Shown: positions 1 through 8,972, numbered from the stretch's first letter. The stretch is DNA of 64,000 nt from Streptomyces sp. MBT53 (GCF_016654115.1 NZ_JAEQAZ010000003.1:62001-126000), one strand, 5' to 3'. The notes: generated by a model from the sequence alone, not told the origin. Made by a program: numbers and translations.

Positions 1-207
1 GTACTCCCCGAAGACATCGGAGAAATGCCGGGCGAGGGGTTCGGCCTCATGGCGGTAGCCGGTGTTGTAGTGCGCCTGTCCGCAGCAGGTCTGCGCCATC
101 GGGAAGTCGACCTCGACGCCCAGTCTGGTCAGCAGTTTCACCACGGCGCGCCCGGTGTCCGGATACAGCGTGTCGTTGACGCAAGTCAGGAACAGGGCGA
201 CACGCAT
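1..207 (-). CDS. lutA: (Fe-S)-binding lactate utilisation protein LutA, partial (N-terminus only)
   Basis: The first 69 residues of a cysteine-rich Fe-S protein; the rest lies beyond the window edge. It begins MRVALFLTCVNDTLYP and contains QTCCGQ, both typical of the CCG domain of LutA/LldE (glycolate oxidase subunit family). In the known family LutA works with LutB and LutC to oxidise L-lactate to pyruvate. The start is set by a strong AAGGAG about 6 bases upstream of ATG. It lies downstream of and in the same direction as the rhamnose genes, whose predicted end product is L-lactate, so the placement makes metabolic sense. LutB and LutC are not visible here. Confidence 0.85.
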   Translation of the reverse strand, partial: MRVALFLTCVNDTLYPDTGRAVVKLLTRLGVEVDFPMAQTCCGQAHYNTGYRHEAEPLARHFSDVFGEY

Positions 208-337
208 CGCGGCTCCTTAGTGGTCGATCATCGGATGGATGCAGCGTAGTCGGAGGTCACCGTCTGGGGGAGCCCCCGTCTCGGCGCACGGCGAGCGGAG
301 CCGGCGAGCCGGAGACCATTGTGCTCGGGTCCTTGGT
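208..337. other. Intergenic region between rhaB and lutA
   Basis: These 130 bases hold a tight GC hairpin (GGGG-GAGC-CCCC, about 266-277). I see no convincing -35/-10 for lutA. The hairpin could attenuate transcription from the rhamnose operon into lutA, or be incidental in GC-rich DNA. Confidence 0.3.
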
Positions 338-1777
338 TCACCGGGCGGCGAGCCGGGCCTCCGCGGCGCGCCAGCGGGCGGTGCCGCCCTGCGGTTCGTA
401 CCGGGTCGACGGCTGGGTACGGGCGAGCAGCCCCCGCATCCCGGCCAGGTCACCGACGAGCCCGTGGGCCCGCGCCTGAACGAGCACATTGCCCAGCGCC
501 GCCGCCTCCGTGGGCCCCGCCACCACCGGCAACCCGCAGGCGTCGGCGGTCAGTTGGCACAGCAGCGCGTTGCGCGTACCGCCCCCGACGATGTGCACGA
601 CATCGACCGGATGATCGGCGAGCACCTGCGCCTCATCGACCGCCCGCCGATGCGCGAGCGCCAACGAGTCGAGGATGCAGCGCGTGATCTCGGCCCGGGA
701 CTCCGGCACCGGCTGCCCCGAACCACGGCACGCGTCCGCGATCCGCTCCGGCATCCGCCCCGGCGCCAGAAACACCGCGTCACCCGCGTCCACCACCGAC
801 CGCAACGCCGGCACCCTGGCCGCCCCGCGCAGCAACTCGCCCAACTCCGGCTCGCCCCAGGCCCGTACACACTCCTGAAGCAGCCACAACCCCATGATGT
901 TGCGCAGATAGCGGACCGTGCCGTCGAGCCCCAGCTCATTGGTGAAGTTGGCGGCCCGACTCGCCTCGGTCAGCACGGGCGCATCGAGTTCCAGCCCGGC
1001 CAGGGACCAGGTCCCGGTACAGATATAGGCGAACCGCTCCGCAACGGCCGGAACGGCGGCGACGGCGGAGGCCGTGTCGTGCGACCCGACCACCGTGACC
1101 GGCACGGGCCCGCTGAGCCCCGTCTCCTCCAACACCTCGGCCCGCAGCATCCCCGCCGAATCCCCCGGCTGCCGAAGGGGCGCGAACAGCCCGAGGTCGA
1201 TACCGAGCCGCGAGGCGATGTCGTACGACCAGTCGCGCGTCCGGGGATCGATGAGCTGGGTGGTGGATGCGTTGGTCAGCTCGGTGCCCTGCTCCCCGGT
1301 GAGCCAGTAGGACAGCAGATCGGGGATGAGCAACAGGCGCTCGGCGTGCGCCAGTTGAGCCGAGTCGCGGGCCGCCGTCAGCTGGTACAGGGTGTTGAAG
1401 GGCGCGTACTGCAACCCGGTCGACGCGTACAGCTCGCCCGCCGGTACGGTCGCCCACACCTTCTCGGCGACCCCCTCCGTGCGGGCGTCCCGATAGTGCA
1501 CGGGATTGCCCAGCAACGCCCCGTCCGCGTCCAACAGGCCGTAGTCCACGGCCCAGCTGTCGATGCCGACGGAATCGACAGCCGGACCCGCCGCCCGGAG
1601 TCCGTCGAGGACACCCGCGTACAGCGCGAGGATGTCCCAGCGCAGCCCCTCGGGAGTGCGGACGGGCCGGTTGGGAAAACGGTGGGCCTCCGCCAACTCC
1701 AGGGAGTCCGGCCCGACACGGCCGACCATGACCCGCCCACTGGACGCGCCGAGGTCGACCGCTGCGTACGCCTTCAT
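338..1777 (-). CDS. rhaB: L-rhamnulokinase
   Basis: This 479-residue FGGY-family sugar kinase phosphorylates L-rhamnulose to L-rhamnulose-1-phosphate with ATP. It opens with the phosphate-1 motif AAVDLGASSGRVMVG, has the substrate-region motif DSWAVDYGLLD, and near the C-terminus the ATP-binding motif VHIVGGGTRNALLCQ. Length matches E. coli RhaB (about 489). ATG at 1777 has GGTGAG seven bases upstream; a GTG at 1789 that overlaps the upstream stop (GTGA) is an alternative adding four residues. It overlaps or abuts the aldolase gene, so the two are probably translationally coupled. Confidence 0.93.
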   Translation of the reverse strand: MKAYAAVDLGASSGRVMVGRVGPDSLELAEAHRFPNRPVRTPEGLRWDILALYAGVLDGLRAAGPAVDSVGIDSWAVDYGLLDADGALLGNPVHYRDARTEGVAEKVWATVPAGELYASTGLQYAPFNTLYQLTAARDSAQLAHAERLLLIPDLLSYWLTGEQGTELTNASTTQLIDPRTRDWSYDIASRLGIDLGLFAPLRQPGDSAGMLRAEVLEETGLSGPVPVTVVGSHDTASAVAAVPAVAERFAYICTGTWSLAGLELDAPVLTEASRAANFTNELGLDGTVRYLRNIMGLWLLQECVRAWGEPELGELLRGAARVPALRSVVDAGDAVFLAPGRMPERIADACRGSGQPVPESRAEITRCILDSLALAHRRAVDEAQVLADHPVDVVHIVGGGTRNALLCQLTADACGLPVVAGPTEAAALGNVLVQARAHGLVGDLAGMRGLLARTQPSTRYEPQGGTARWRAAEARLAAR

Positions 1778-1785
1778 GTCGGCGC

Positions 1786-3825
1786 TCACCGAAGGAAGGC
1801 TGCCGCAACGCCGGCGTCGACCGGGACATGCAGCCCGGTGGTGTGCGTCAAGTCCCCACCGGTGAGGGCGAAGACGGCGTTGGCGACATGCTCCGGCAGC
1901 ACCTCCCGCTTGAGGATGGTGCGTTGGGCGTAGAACTCGCCGAGCTTCTCCTCCTCGATCCCGTAGGTGGCCGCCCGCTGCGCACCCCAACCGCCCGCGA
2001 AGATGCCCGAGCCGCGCACGACACCGTCCGGGTTGATGCCATTGACCCGGATCCCGTGCTCGCCCAACTCGGCTGCGAGCAGCCGCACTTGATGGGCCTG
2101 GTCGGCCTTGGTGGCGGAGTAGGCGATGTTGTTGGGCCCGGCGAACACGGCGTTCTTGGACGCGATGTAGAGGATGTCGCCCCCGAGCCCCTGCGCGATC
2201 ATCGCCCGCGCCGCCTCACGCGAGACGAGGAACGACCCGCGGGCCATGATGTCGTGCTGCAGATCCCAGTCCCGCGCCGAAGTCTCCAGCAGGGGCTTGG
2301 AGATGGAGATCCCCGCGTTGTTGACGACGAGATCGACTCCACCGAAGGCGAGCAGCGCGGCCTTGAAGGCGTCGGCGATCTGCCCCTCGTCCGTCACATC
2401 AACCGTGACAGCAACGGCCTTGTCGGGCCCACCCAACTCCTCCGAAACGGCCTGGGCGTTCTCGGAGTTGAGATCGGCGATCACGACACACGCGCCCTCG
2501 TCGACCAGCCGCCGCGCGATAGCCTTGCCGATCCCACTACCCGCACCGGTCACGAGCGCGACCCGTGTGGCGAGCGGCTTGGGCTTCGGCATCCGCTGCA
2601 ACTTGGCCTCTTCCAGGGCCCAGTACTCGATGCGGAACTTCTCCGACTCCTCGATCGGCGCGTACGACGACACGGCCTCGGCTCCGCGCATCACGTTGAT
2701 GGCGTTGACGTAGAACTCGCCGGCCACGCGCGCCGTCTGCTTGTCCTTGCCGAAGGAGAACATGCCCACGCCCGGGATCAGCACGATCGCCGGGTCGGCG
2801 CCGCGCATGGCGGGGGAGTCGGGCACGGCGTGCCGCTCGTAGTACGCGGCGTACTCCTCGCGATAGACGGCGTGCAGCTCCTTCAGCCGCGCGATCGCCT
2901 CGTCCAGCGGAGCGTTGGGCGGCAGATCGAGAACGAGCGGCCTGACCTTGGTCCGCAAGAAGTGGTCGGGGCACGAGGTCCCGAGCGCCGCGAGCCGGGG
3001 ATGCTCGGCCCGCGCCAGAAAATCAAGCACGACCTCGGAGTCGGTGAAGTGCCCTACCTGCGCCCGGTCTTGAGAGGCAACAGCACGAACATACGGCGCG
3101 AGGGCGGCGGCCCGCTCCCGTCGCTCACCGTCGCCGAGCGGACCGTACCCCTCGACGACGGGCCCGAAGGGCTCGGGCCTCCCGCGCTCGACGAGGAACG
3201 CCTCGGCGGTGCGGATGATGTGCAACGAGTTCCGCTCGCACTCCTCGGAACTCGCACCCCAAGCGGTGATCCCGTGCCCCCCGAGCACACACCCGATGGC
3301 CTGCGGGTTGGCCTCCTTGACGGCGGCGATGTCCAGCCCCAGCTGAAACCCGGGCCGCCGCCAGGGCACCCACACGACCGTGTCCCCGAAACACTCGGCG
3401 GTCAGCTTCTCCCCGTCGGCGGCACAGGCGAGCGCGATCCCGGAATCGGGATGCAGATGATCGACATGAGCCGCGTCGACGAGCCCGTGCATGGCGGTGT
3501 CGATGGAGGGCGCCGCGCCCCCCTTCCCGTGCAGGCAGTAGTCGAACGCGGCCACCATCTCGTCCTCACGGTCCACACCCGGGTAGACGTCGACGAGCGC
3601 GCGCATCCGGTCCAGACGCAACACGGCGAGCCCCGCCTCGGTGAGCGTCCCAAGGTCACCCCCGGACCCCTTCACCCACATCAACTCGACATCACCCCCG
3701 GTGACGGGGTCCGTGTCTACGCCCTTGGCTGATGCGTTCCCGCCGGCGTAGTTGGTGTTACGAGGATCAGCGCCAAGCCGATGAGAACGGCCAAGGAGAG
3801 AGGCGGCTTCGGGGTGCGGTGCCAT
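1786..3825 (-). CDS. rhaEW: Bifunctional rhamnulose-1-phosphate aldolase / short-chain dehydrogenase (L-lactaldehyde dehydrogenase)
   Basis: This 679-residue fusion protein has a class II aldolase domain (about residues 20-400) followed by an SDR domain (about 425-679). The SDR half shows the Rossmann motif TGAGSGIG, NNAG and the catalytic YSATK. Proteins of this architecture (RhaD of rhizobia, RhaEW of Bacillus) cleave L-rhamnulose-1-phosphate to DHAP and L-lactaldehyde and oxidise the aldehyde to L-lactate. Its place between rhaI and rhaB fits that role. AAGGAC lies about 9 bases upstream of ATG. Which cofactor the SDR uses cannot be told from sequence alone. Confidence 0.92.
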   Translation of the reverse strand: MAPHPEAASLLGRSHRLGADPRNTNYAGGNASAKGVDTDPVTGGDVELMWVKGSGGDLGTLTEAGLAVLRLDRMRALVDVYPGVDREDEMVAAFDYCLHGKGGAAPSIDTAMHGLVDAAHVDHLHPDSGIALACAADGEKLTAECFGDTVVWVPWRRPGFQLGLDIAAVKEANPQAIGCVLGGHGITAWGASSEECERNSLHIIRTAEAFLVERGRPEPFGPVVEGYGPLGDGERRERAAALAPYVRAVASQDRAQVGHFTDSEVVLDFLARAEHPRLAALGTSCPDHFLRTKVRPLVLDLPPNAPLDEAIARLKELHAVYREEYAAYYERHAVPDSPAMRGADPAIVLIPGVGMFSFGKDKQTARVAGEFYVNAINVMRGAEAVSSYAPIEESEKFRIEYWALEEAKLQRMPKPKPLATRVALVTGAGSGIGKAIARRLVDEGACVVIADLNSENAQAVSEELGGPDKAVAVTVDVTDEGQIADAFKAALLAFGGVDLVVNNAGISISKPLLETSARDWDLQHDIMARGSFLVSREAARAMIAQGLGGDILYIASKNAVFAGPNNIAYSATKADQAHQVRLLAAELGEHGIRVNGINPDGVVRGSGIFAGGWGAQRAATYGIEEEKLGEFYAQRTILKREVLPEHVANAVFALTGGDLTHTTGLHVPVDAGVAAAFLR

Positions 3826-3863
3826 GAACGTCCAGTCCTTCTATGAGAGAGGGTGACTGCATT

Positions 3864-3914
3864 CTTTTAGGGGCGCGGGGAACTGCGCGACCAGCCACAA
3901 CGGACCCGCACCCC
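3864..3914 (+). repeat. Streptomyces-type interspersed intergenic repeat
   Basis: The stretch containing GGGGCGCGGGGAACTGCGCG followed by ACCAGCCACAACGGACCCGC matches, from memory, a short sequence found in many copies between genes of Streptomyces chromosomes. It sits in the 114-bp gap between rhaI and the aldolase gene. Only one copy is visible in this window, so the repeat status rests on recall and needs a genome search. Confidence 0.55.
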
Positions 3915-3939
3915 GCAAACAACCGATCCAGGCAGACGC

Positions 3940-5100
3940 TTACGCACCCCACCCCGCCTGCTGCCCCCCAACCCGCTCAGCAACAATCCGCTCCTGCCAC
4001 CCACTCGCCCGATACGCCGCAATGGGGTCAGGGGCAAGCCCCTGCTCCTCCCGCAACTCCCGCAGCAACGGCCGTACATCCGTGTTGTACGCGTCCATGA
4101 TCACGGCGTTCGCGCCCAGCACATCCCCGGCCCGCTGCGCGGCACCCAACGCGTCCCGGTCCACGAGCAACGCCTTCGCCGTCGCTTCCTGCACGTTCAT
4201 CACCGACCGGATGATCGCCGGAATCTTCGCCTCGATGTTGTGGCACTGATCGAGCATGAACGCCACATCGGCCGTGAACCCCCCACCCCGAATCACCTCG
4301 TACATGATCCGGAACAGTTGGAAGGGATCCGCCGCCCCCACCATCAGATCGTCGTCGGCGTAGAACCGCGAGTTGAAGTCGAACGCCCCGAGCTTCCCCT
4401 CGCGCAGCAGCGTCGCCACGATGAACTCGATATTGGTGCCGGGCGCGTGATGCCCGGTGTCGACCACGACCTGCGCCTTCGGCCCGAGCTTCAGACAGTG
4501 CGCGTACGCCGTCCCCCAGTCGGGGACGTCCGTCGCATAGAACGCCGGCTCGAAGAACTTGTACTCCAGCAGCATCCGCTGCCCGTCCCCGAGCCGCGCG
4601 TACACCGCGGCAAGGGCCTCGGCCAGCCGATCCTGGCGTGCGCTCAGGTCGTCCTGCCCGGGATAGTTCGTCCCGTCCGCGAACCACAGCTTCAGGTCGG
4701 CGGACCCCGTCGCGTCCATGATGTCGACGCACTCCAGCAGATGGTCCAGCGCCTTGCGCCGCACCGCCGCGTCGGGATGGCAGACGCTGCCGAGCCGGTA
4801 GTCGTCGTCCTGGAAGGTGTTGGAGTTGATCGCGCCGAGCTTCAGCCCGTGGTCGTCCGCGAACTTGGCCAGCGCCCCGAAGTCGTCGACCCGGTCCCAG
4901 GGAATGTGCAGGGCCACCGTCGGCGCCACGCCGGTGAACTCGTGGACCTTGGCCGCGTCCTCCAGCTTCTCCTGCGGGGTCCGCGGCACACCCTCCTGGG
5001 CGAACACCTTGAACCGGGTCCCAGAGTTCCCGTACGCCCACGACGGCGTCTCGACTGCCTGGGTCCTGAGAGCGGCCTTCACCGCGGCGAGATCGGTCAC
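3940..5100 (-). CDS. rhaI: L-rhamnose isomerase
   Basis: This 386-residue xylose-isomerase-like TIM-barrel enzyme converts L-rhamnose to L-rhamnulose. It is of the RhaI type (Pseudomonas stutzeri / actinobacterial), not E. coli RhaA. Metal and substrate ligands are visible in LLEYKFFEPAF, VVDTGHHAPGTNIE and AFDFNSRFYADDDL. GTG at 5100 is preferred because AGGAG lies seven bases upstream. It is the first gene of the leftward rhamnose operon and has its own promoter and LacI-type operator immediately upstream. Confidence 0.95.
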   Translation of the reverse strand: MTDLAAVKAALRTQAVETPSWAYGNSGTRFKVFAQEGVPRTPQEKLEDAAKVHEFTGVAPTVALHIPWDRVDDFGALAKFADDHGLKLGAINSNTFQDDDYRLGSVCHPDAAVRRKALDHLLECVDIMDATGSADLKLWFADGTNYPGQDDLSARQDRLAEALAAVYARLGDGQRMLLEYKFFEPAFYATDVPDWGTAYAHCLKLGPKAQVVVDTGHHAPGTNIEFIVATLLREGKLGAFDFNSRFYADDDLMVGAADPFQLFRIMYEVIRGGGFTADVAFMLDQCHNIEAKIPAIIRSVMNVQEATAKALLVDRDALGAAQRAGDVLGANAVIMDAYNTDVRPLLRELREEQGLAPDPIAAYRASGWQERIVAERVGGQQAGWGA

Positions 5101-5139
5101 TTGTGGGCTCCTGTGACATGCGACGAAACGATGTATGTA

Positions 5140-5151
5140 TGAAACGATTCA
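5140..5151. promoter_or_regulatory. LacI-type operator of the rhaI operon
   Basis: TGAAACGATTCA is a 12-bp imperfect palindrome of the LacI/GalR class (TGAAnCGnTTCA form). A second GAAACGAT half lies at 5125-5132. The site sits right at the predicted transcription start of rhaI, where a bound repressor would block RNA polymerase. The LacI gene at 11946-12977 is the obvious candidate for the binding protein; this is inference. Confidence 0.7.
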
Positions 5152-5158
5152 GAGAGCG

Positions 5159-5187
5159 AAGTTATGAGCCTCCCGAAGGGGTGTCAA
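5159..5187 (-). promoter_or_regulatory. Predicted rhaI promoter
   Basis: Reading leftward, TTGACA (5182-5187) is separated by 17 bp from TAACTT (5159-5164). This is close to the consensus for the housekeeping sigma factor (HrdB). The predicted start is near 5152, inside or next to the LacI-type operator. Confidence 0.7.
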
Positions 5188-5235
5188 GCCCTACGGCGAA
5201 GCCTGTGCTCCGTGACTTCAATGTGACCTTTGGCT

Positions 5236-5252
5236 ATCGAAAGTTTTTCGAT
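5236..5252. promoter_or_regulatory. AT-rich inverted repeat in the rhamnose divergent promoter
   Basis: ATCGAAA-N3-TTTCGAT, a perfect 7-bp inverted repeat, lies between the two divergent promoters just upstream of the rightward -35. Its AT richness stands out locally. It may be a binding site for a second regulator or an auxiliary LacI site; nothing more can be said. Confidence 0.45.
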
Positions 5253-5261
5253 GCGGACCCA

Positions 5262-5291
5262 TTGACGTGACAAGGCTGGCGAGCCTAACGT
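5262..5291 (+). promoter_or_regulatory. Predicted promoter of the rhamnose ABC transporter operon
   Basis: TTGACG (5262-5267), an 18-bp spacer and TAACGT (5286-5291) form a good housekeeping promoter reading into the ATP-binding gene at 5362. The predicted start is near 5298, with a LacI-type operator about ten bases further downstream. Confidence 0.65.
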
Positions 5292-5305
5292 CCCGGCAAC
5301 CAAGT

Positions 5306-5317
5306 TGAAACCTTTCA
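5306..5317. promoter_or_regulatory. LacI-type operator of the rhamnose transporter operon
   Basis: TGAAACCTTTCA has perfect arms TGAAA/TTTCA. It shares the TGAAAC...TTCA layout of the rhaI operator and occupies the same place relative to its promoter (just downstream of the predicted start). The pair suggests one repressor controls both transcription units. Confidence 0.7.
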
Positions 5318-5361
5318 CGACGTTGTGACGGCTCCCCGCCGACGTCGTCGAGGAGCCCCTC

Positions 5362-6879
5362 ATGACCCACCCGTCAGACGCGGGTCCGGCCCCGGTGCTC
5401 GCGCTCAAGGGCATCTCCAAGTCCTTCGGCGCGGTACGCGCCCTGCGGGACGTGTCCCTCGAACTGTTCCCCGGTGAGGTGCACGCACTCGCCGGTGAGA
5501 ACGGCGCGGGCAAGTCCACCCTCATCAAGACCCTCGCCGGTGTGCACCGGCCCGATGCCGGCCAGGTGCTGCTCGACGGCGAACCCGTCCTCTTCCACGG
5601 CCCCGGTGACGCCCGCGACGCGGGAATCGCCGTGATCTACCAGGAACCGACCCTTTTCCCCGACCTGTCGATCGCCGAGAACATCTTCATGGGCCGCCAG
5701 CCGCGCCGCGCGCTGGGCCGTATCGACCACAAGGCCACGCACGCGGCGACCGCCGAGCTGATGAAGCGGCTGGGCGTGGAACTGGACCCCGAGCGTCCGG
5801 CGCGCGGCCTGTCGATCGCGGACCAGCAGATCGTGGAGATCGCCAAGGCGCTCTCCTTCGACGCCCGCGTCCTGATCATGGACGAGCCGACGGCCGCCCT
5901 CACCGGCAGCGAGGTGGCCCGCCTCTTCGGCGTCGTGCGCACCCTGCGCGAACAGGGCGCCGCCGTCCTGTTCATCTCGCACCGCCTGGAGGAGATCTTC
6001 CAGATCTGCCAACAGGTCACCACCCTCCGCGACGGCGCGCTGATCTCCAGCGAACCGCTCGACGGGATGACCGAGGACGATCTCGTCCGCCGCATGGTCG
6101 GCCGCGATCTCGACGAGCTGTATCCCAAGCAGGACGTCGAACCGGGTGAAGTCGCCCTGAGCGTCAAGCGGTTGACCCGCGAAGGCGTCTTCACCGACGT
6201 CTCTTTCGATGTGCGGCGCGGGGAGATCGTCGGTCTCGCCGGGCTCGTCGGCGCCGGCCGTACCGAGGTGGCGCGGGCCGTCTTCGGCATCGACCGGTGG
6301 GACGCCGGCGGGGTCGAGGTGGCCGGCAAGTCGCTGACGAACGGCGCCCCCTCCACCGCGATGGCCGCGGGCCTCGCCCTGGTCCCCGAGGACCGGCGGG
6401 CCCAGGGCCTGGTGATGGACATGTCGATCGAGCGCAACATCGGTCTCACCGGCCTGCGTACGACCGTCAAGGCCGGTCTCGTCGATCGTGGCGCCGAGCG
6501 CAGCCGTTCCCTCGACTGGGCGGTGAAGCTGCACGTCAAGTACGCGCGGATCGCCGACACCGTCAACACCCTCTCCGGCGGCAACCAGCAGAAGGTCGTC
6601 CTCGCCAAGTGGCTCGCCACCGGGCCCAAGGTGTTGATCGTCGACGAGCCGACCCGTGGCATCGATGTCGGCACCAAGGCCGAAGTGCACCGGCTGCTCA
6701 GCGAGTTGGCCGCCGACGGCGTCGCCGTCCTGATGATCTCCTCCGATCTGCCCGAGATCCTCGGCATGGCCGACCGCGTGCTGGTGATGCACGAGGGCCG
6801 GCTCACCGCAGAGATCCCCCGTTCCGAAGCCACCGAGGAATCCGTGATGGCCGCAGCCACCGGGAGGGCCGCCGCATGA
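5362..6879 (+). CDS. Rhamnose ABC transporter, ATP-binding protein (CUT2)
   Basis: This 505-residue protein has two fused ATPase domains, as in RbsA/RhaT of the CUT2 sugar importers. Domain 1 has Walker [10 protein letters not shown] and Walker [12 protein letters not shown]; domain 2 has the degenerate Walker [10 protein letters not shown], the signature LSGGNQQK and Walker [13 protein letters not shown]. It energises sugar import with the two permeases downstream. ATG has GAGGAG-type SD sequence upstream. The gene ends in ATGA, which starts a 16-codon mini-ORF. The substrate (rhamnose) is inferred from the neighbours. Confidence 0.93.
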   Translation: MTHPSDAGPAPVLALKGISKSFGAVRALRDVSLELFPGEVHALAGENGAGKSTLIKTLAGVHRPDAGQVLLDGEPVLFHGPGDARDAGIAVIYQEPTLFPDLSIAENIFMGRQPRRALGRIDHKATHAATAELMKRLGVELDPERPARGLSIADQQIVEIAKALSFDARVLIMDEPTAALTGSEVARLFGVVRTLREQGAAVLFISHRLEEIFQICQQVTTLRDGALISSEPLDGMTEDDLVRRMVGRDLDELYPKQDVEPGEVALSVKRLTREGVFTDVSFDVRRGEIVGLAGLVGAGRTEVARAVFGIDRWDAGGVEVAGKSLTNGAPSTAMAAGLALVPEDRRAQGLVMDMSIERNIGLTGLRTTVKAGLVDRGAERSRSLDWAVKLHVKYARIADTVNTLSGGNQQKVVLAKWLATGPKVLIVDEPTRGIDVGTKAEVHRLLSELAADGVAVLMISSDLPEILGMADRVLVMHEGRLTAEIPRSEATEESVMAAATGRAAA

Positions 6880-6926
6880 GCCCGGCCTTCATGACGATCG
6901 AGTTCTTCGGGAGGGCCGCCGTATGA
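6876..6926 (+). CDS. 16-codon coupling mini-ORF between transporter genes
   Basis: The peptide [16 protein letters not shown] starts at an ATG overlapping the ATPase stop (GCATGA) and stops at a TGA overlapping the permease ATG (GTATGA). The same 14-base stretch GGGAGGGCCGCCGC/T followed by ATGA occurs before both starts, so the arrangement may come from a local duplication of the ribosome-binding region. I infer a role in passing ribosomes from one gene to the next. Whether the peptide is stable or does anything is unknown. Confidence 0.45.
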   Translation: MSPAFMTIEFFGRAAV

Positions 6927-7963
6927 CGGTCACCGCGCCCAATCCCGCGCCCGCCGCCGAGGCCCCCGAGTCGAGCGGCACCCGGCTGGTCGACCGGGTC
7001 TTCAAGATGCGTGAACTCGCCATCCTGGTCGTCTTCTTGGTGATGATCGGCATCACCCAGGCGGGCAACAGCGAGTTCCTGTCCGAGCAGGGCATCAAGG
7101 ATCTGCTGCTCAACGCGACCATCCTGGTCCTGGTCGCCACCGGCCAGTCGCTGGTCGTCATCACCCGCAACGTGGACCTGTCGGTCGGTTCGACCCTCGG
7201 CATCACCGCCTTCGCCACCGGCGACTACCTCCACAGCGGCGGCAACGCTGTCGTCGCGATCCTGCTGGCAGTGCTCCTCGGTGTCGGACTGGGCCTGGTC
7301 AACGGGCTGTTGGTGAGTCTCGGGCAGGTACCCGCCCTCGTCGTCACCCTCGGCACGCTCTACATCATCCGAGGCGTCGACTCCATCTGGGTCGGATCCC
7401 GGCAGATCACGGCCGCCGATCTCCCGGGCGGATTCGTGGACTTCGGCTCCGGCGGCCTTTCGGCGGTGCCCTGGCTGGCGCTGATCGCGCTCGCCGTGCT
7501 CATCGCCACCGCCTACTACCTCAAACACTTCGGCAGCGGACGGGAGTTGTACGCCCTCGGCTCCAACCCCGAGGCCGCCCGGCTGGCCGGCATCCCCGTC
7601 CGCAGGCGGATCCTCGCCGCGTACACCTTCTGCGGCGGACTCGCCGGACTCGCCGGAGCGATGTACCTGGCCCGCTTCGGCAACGTCGACTCCGGCACCG
7701 GAACCGGCTACGAACTCACCGTCGTCAGCGCGGTGGTGGTCGGCGGAGTGGTCTTCACCGGCGGCTCCGGCAGCGTCTACGGCGCGGCCCTCGGCGCGCT
7801 CCTGCTGACGTCCATCAACAGCGTCCTGCCCGCCCTCGGCGTCAGCTCCGTCTGGGTGCTCGCCATCAACGGCGTCCTGCTCATCCTCGCCATCGCCGTC
7901 GACCGGATCGTCGCCCTGCGCGTGGCCACCGCACTGAAGAAGAGGAACGCCCGCCATGCCTGA
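6923..7963 (+). CDS. Rhamnose ABC transporter permease 1
   Basis: This 346-residue RbsC-like permease has eight to ten hydrophobic segments and the family motif VDLSVGSTLG near residue 85. GELYALGSNPEAARLAGI-like sequence (here GRELYALGSNPEAARLAGI) forms the cytoplasmic coupling loop that contacts the ATPase. It overlaps the next permease by 8 bp. AGGG SD before ATG is part of the duplicated ribosome-binding segment. Confidence 0.92.
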   Translation: MTVTAPNPAPAAEAPESSGTRLVDRVFKMRELAILVVFLVMIGITQAGNSEFLSEQGIKDLLLNATILVLVATGQSLVVITRNVDLSVGSTLGITAFATGDYLHSGGNAVVAILLAVLLGVGLGLVNGLLVSLGQVPALVVTLGTLYIIRGVDSIWVGSRQITAADLPGGFVDFGSGGLSAVPWLALIALAVLIATAYYLKHFGSGRELYALGSNPEAARLAGIPVRRRILAAYTFCGGLAGLAGAMYLARFGNVDSGTGTGYELTVVSAVVVGGVVFTGGSGSVYGAALGALLLTSINSVLPALGVSSVWVLAINGVLLILAIAVDRIVALRVATALKKRNARHA

Positions 7964-8945
7964 GTCGTTGACGCGCGCGATCCGCTGGGACACGGTCGTC
8001 GGCGCCCTCCTCGTCGTCCTGCTGCTGTTCTCCTTCACCTCCGTGGACGGCTTCGGCAACGCGCTGAACCTGTCGTTCCTGATCGGCAACACCCTTCCCA
8101 TCGCCCTGATCGCGCTCCCGATGACCCTGCTGGTCGTCGCCGGCGAGATCGATCTGTCGGTCGCCTCCACGGCCGGCCTGTCGGGCGCGGTGATGGGCAA
8201 GCTGTGGAACGACGGCATGGCGATCGAGACGATCATCCCGATCTGTCTGCTGCTGGGCCTGGTCTGCGGCCTGGTCAACGGGCTGCTCGTCACCCGGCTC
8301 GGACTGCCGTCCCTCGCCGTCACCATCGGCACGCTGGCCGCGTACCGGGGCATCGCGCAGATCGTGCTCGGCTCCAACGCGGTGACCGACTTCCCCACGC
8401 AGTACCTGGACTTCGCGGCCGGACGGTTCGGCGACACCTTCCTGCCACGGGCCTTCCTGCCCTTCCTGGTGCTGCTCGTCATCGCCGTCGTAGCCCTGCA
8501 TGCCACGCCGTTCGGGCGGTCGCTGTTCGCGATCGGCGCGAACGAGGAGGCGGCGCGGTTCGCGGGCATCCGGGTCAAGCGGCAGAAGCTGATCCTGTTC
8601 ACGGTGACGGGCCTGATGGCCTCCCTCACCGGCATCTTCTGGGCGCTGCACTACGCCAGCGCTCGCTATGACAACGCCACGGGGCTCGAACTTTCCGTCA
8701 TCGCCGCGGTGTTGCTCGGCGGTATCGACTTCGACGGCGGCAAGGGAACGCTGGGAGGTGCGATCGCCGGGGTGTTCCTGCTCGGGGCGTTGCAGAACGT
8801 GATGAGCCTCCTCAACGTCTCCGCGCAGTCGCAGATCGTCGTCACCGGTGTGCTGCTCGTCGTCTCCGTACTCGGCCCGCGGGCCGCACGGCAGATCTCC
8901 ATCGCAAGGGCGGGGCGTAGAGCCGCCGCGACTCCGACCTCATAA
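7956..8945 (+). CDS. Rhamnose ABC transporter permease 2
   Basis: This 329-residue second CUT2 permease carries EIDLSVASTAG near residue 65 and the coupling loop GRSLFAIGANEEAARFAGI. Two different permeases per system are usual in rhamnose CUT2 importers. Its start overlaps the end of permease 1. The next gene, the binding protein, follows after 27 bp. Confidence 0.92.
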   Translation: MPESLTRAIRWDTVVGALLVVLLLFSFTSVDGFGNALNLSFLIGNTLPIALIALPMTLLVVAGEIDLSVASTAGLSGAVMGKLWNDGMAIETIIPICLLLGLVCGLVNGLLVTRLGLPSLAVTIGTLAAYRGIAQIVLGSNAVTDFPTQYLDFAAGRFGDTFLPRAFLPFLVLLVIAVVALHATPFGRSLFAIGANEEAARFAGIRVKRQKLILFTVTGLMASLTGIFWALHYASARYDNATGLELSVIAAVLLGGIDFDGGKGTLGGAIAGVFLLGALQNVMSLLNVSAQSQIVVTGVLLVVSVLGPRAARQISIARAGRRAAATPTS

Positions 8946-8972
8946 CTCCGCTCACCCGTAAAGGACTTCACC

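Noticed and set aside
239-1933. A 564-codon rightward open frame opposite rhaB
   Set aside because: Antisense frame of high-GC coding DNA; Arg/Pro/Gly/His-rich with no domain, while rhaB on the other strand is unmistakable.
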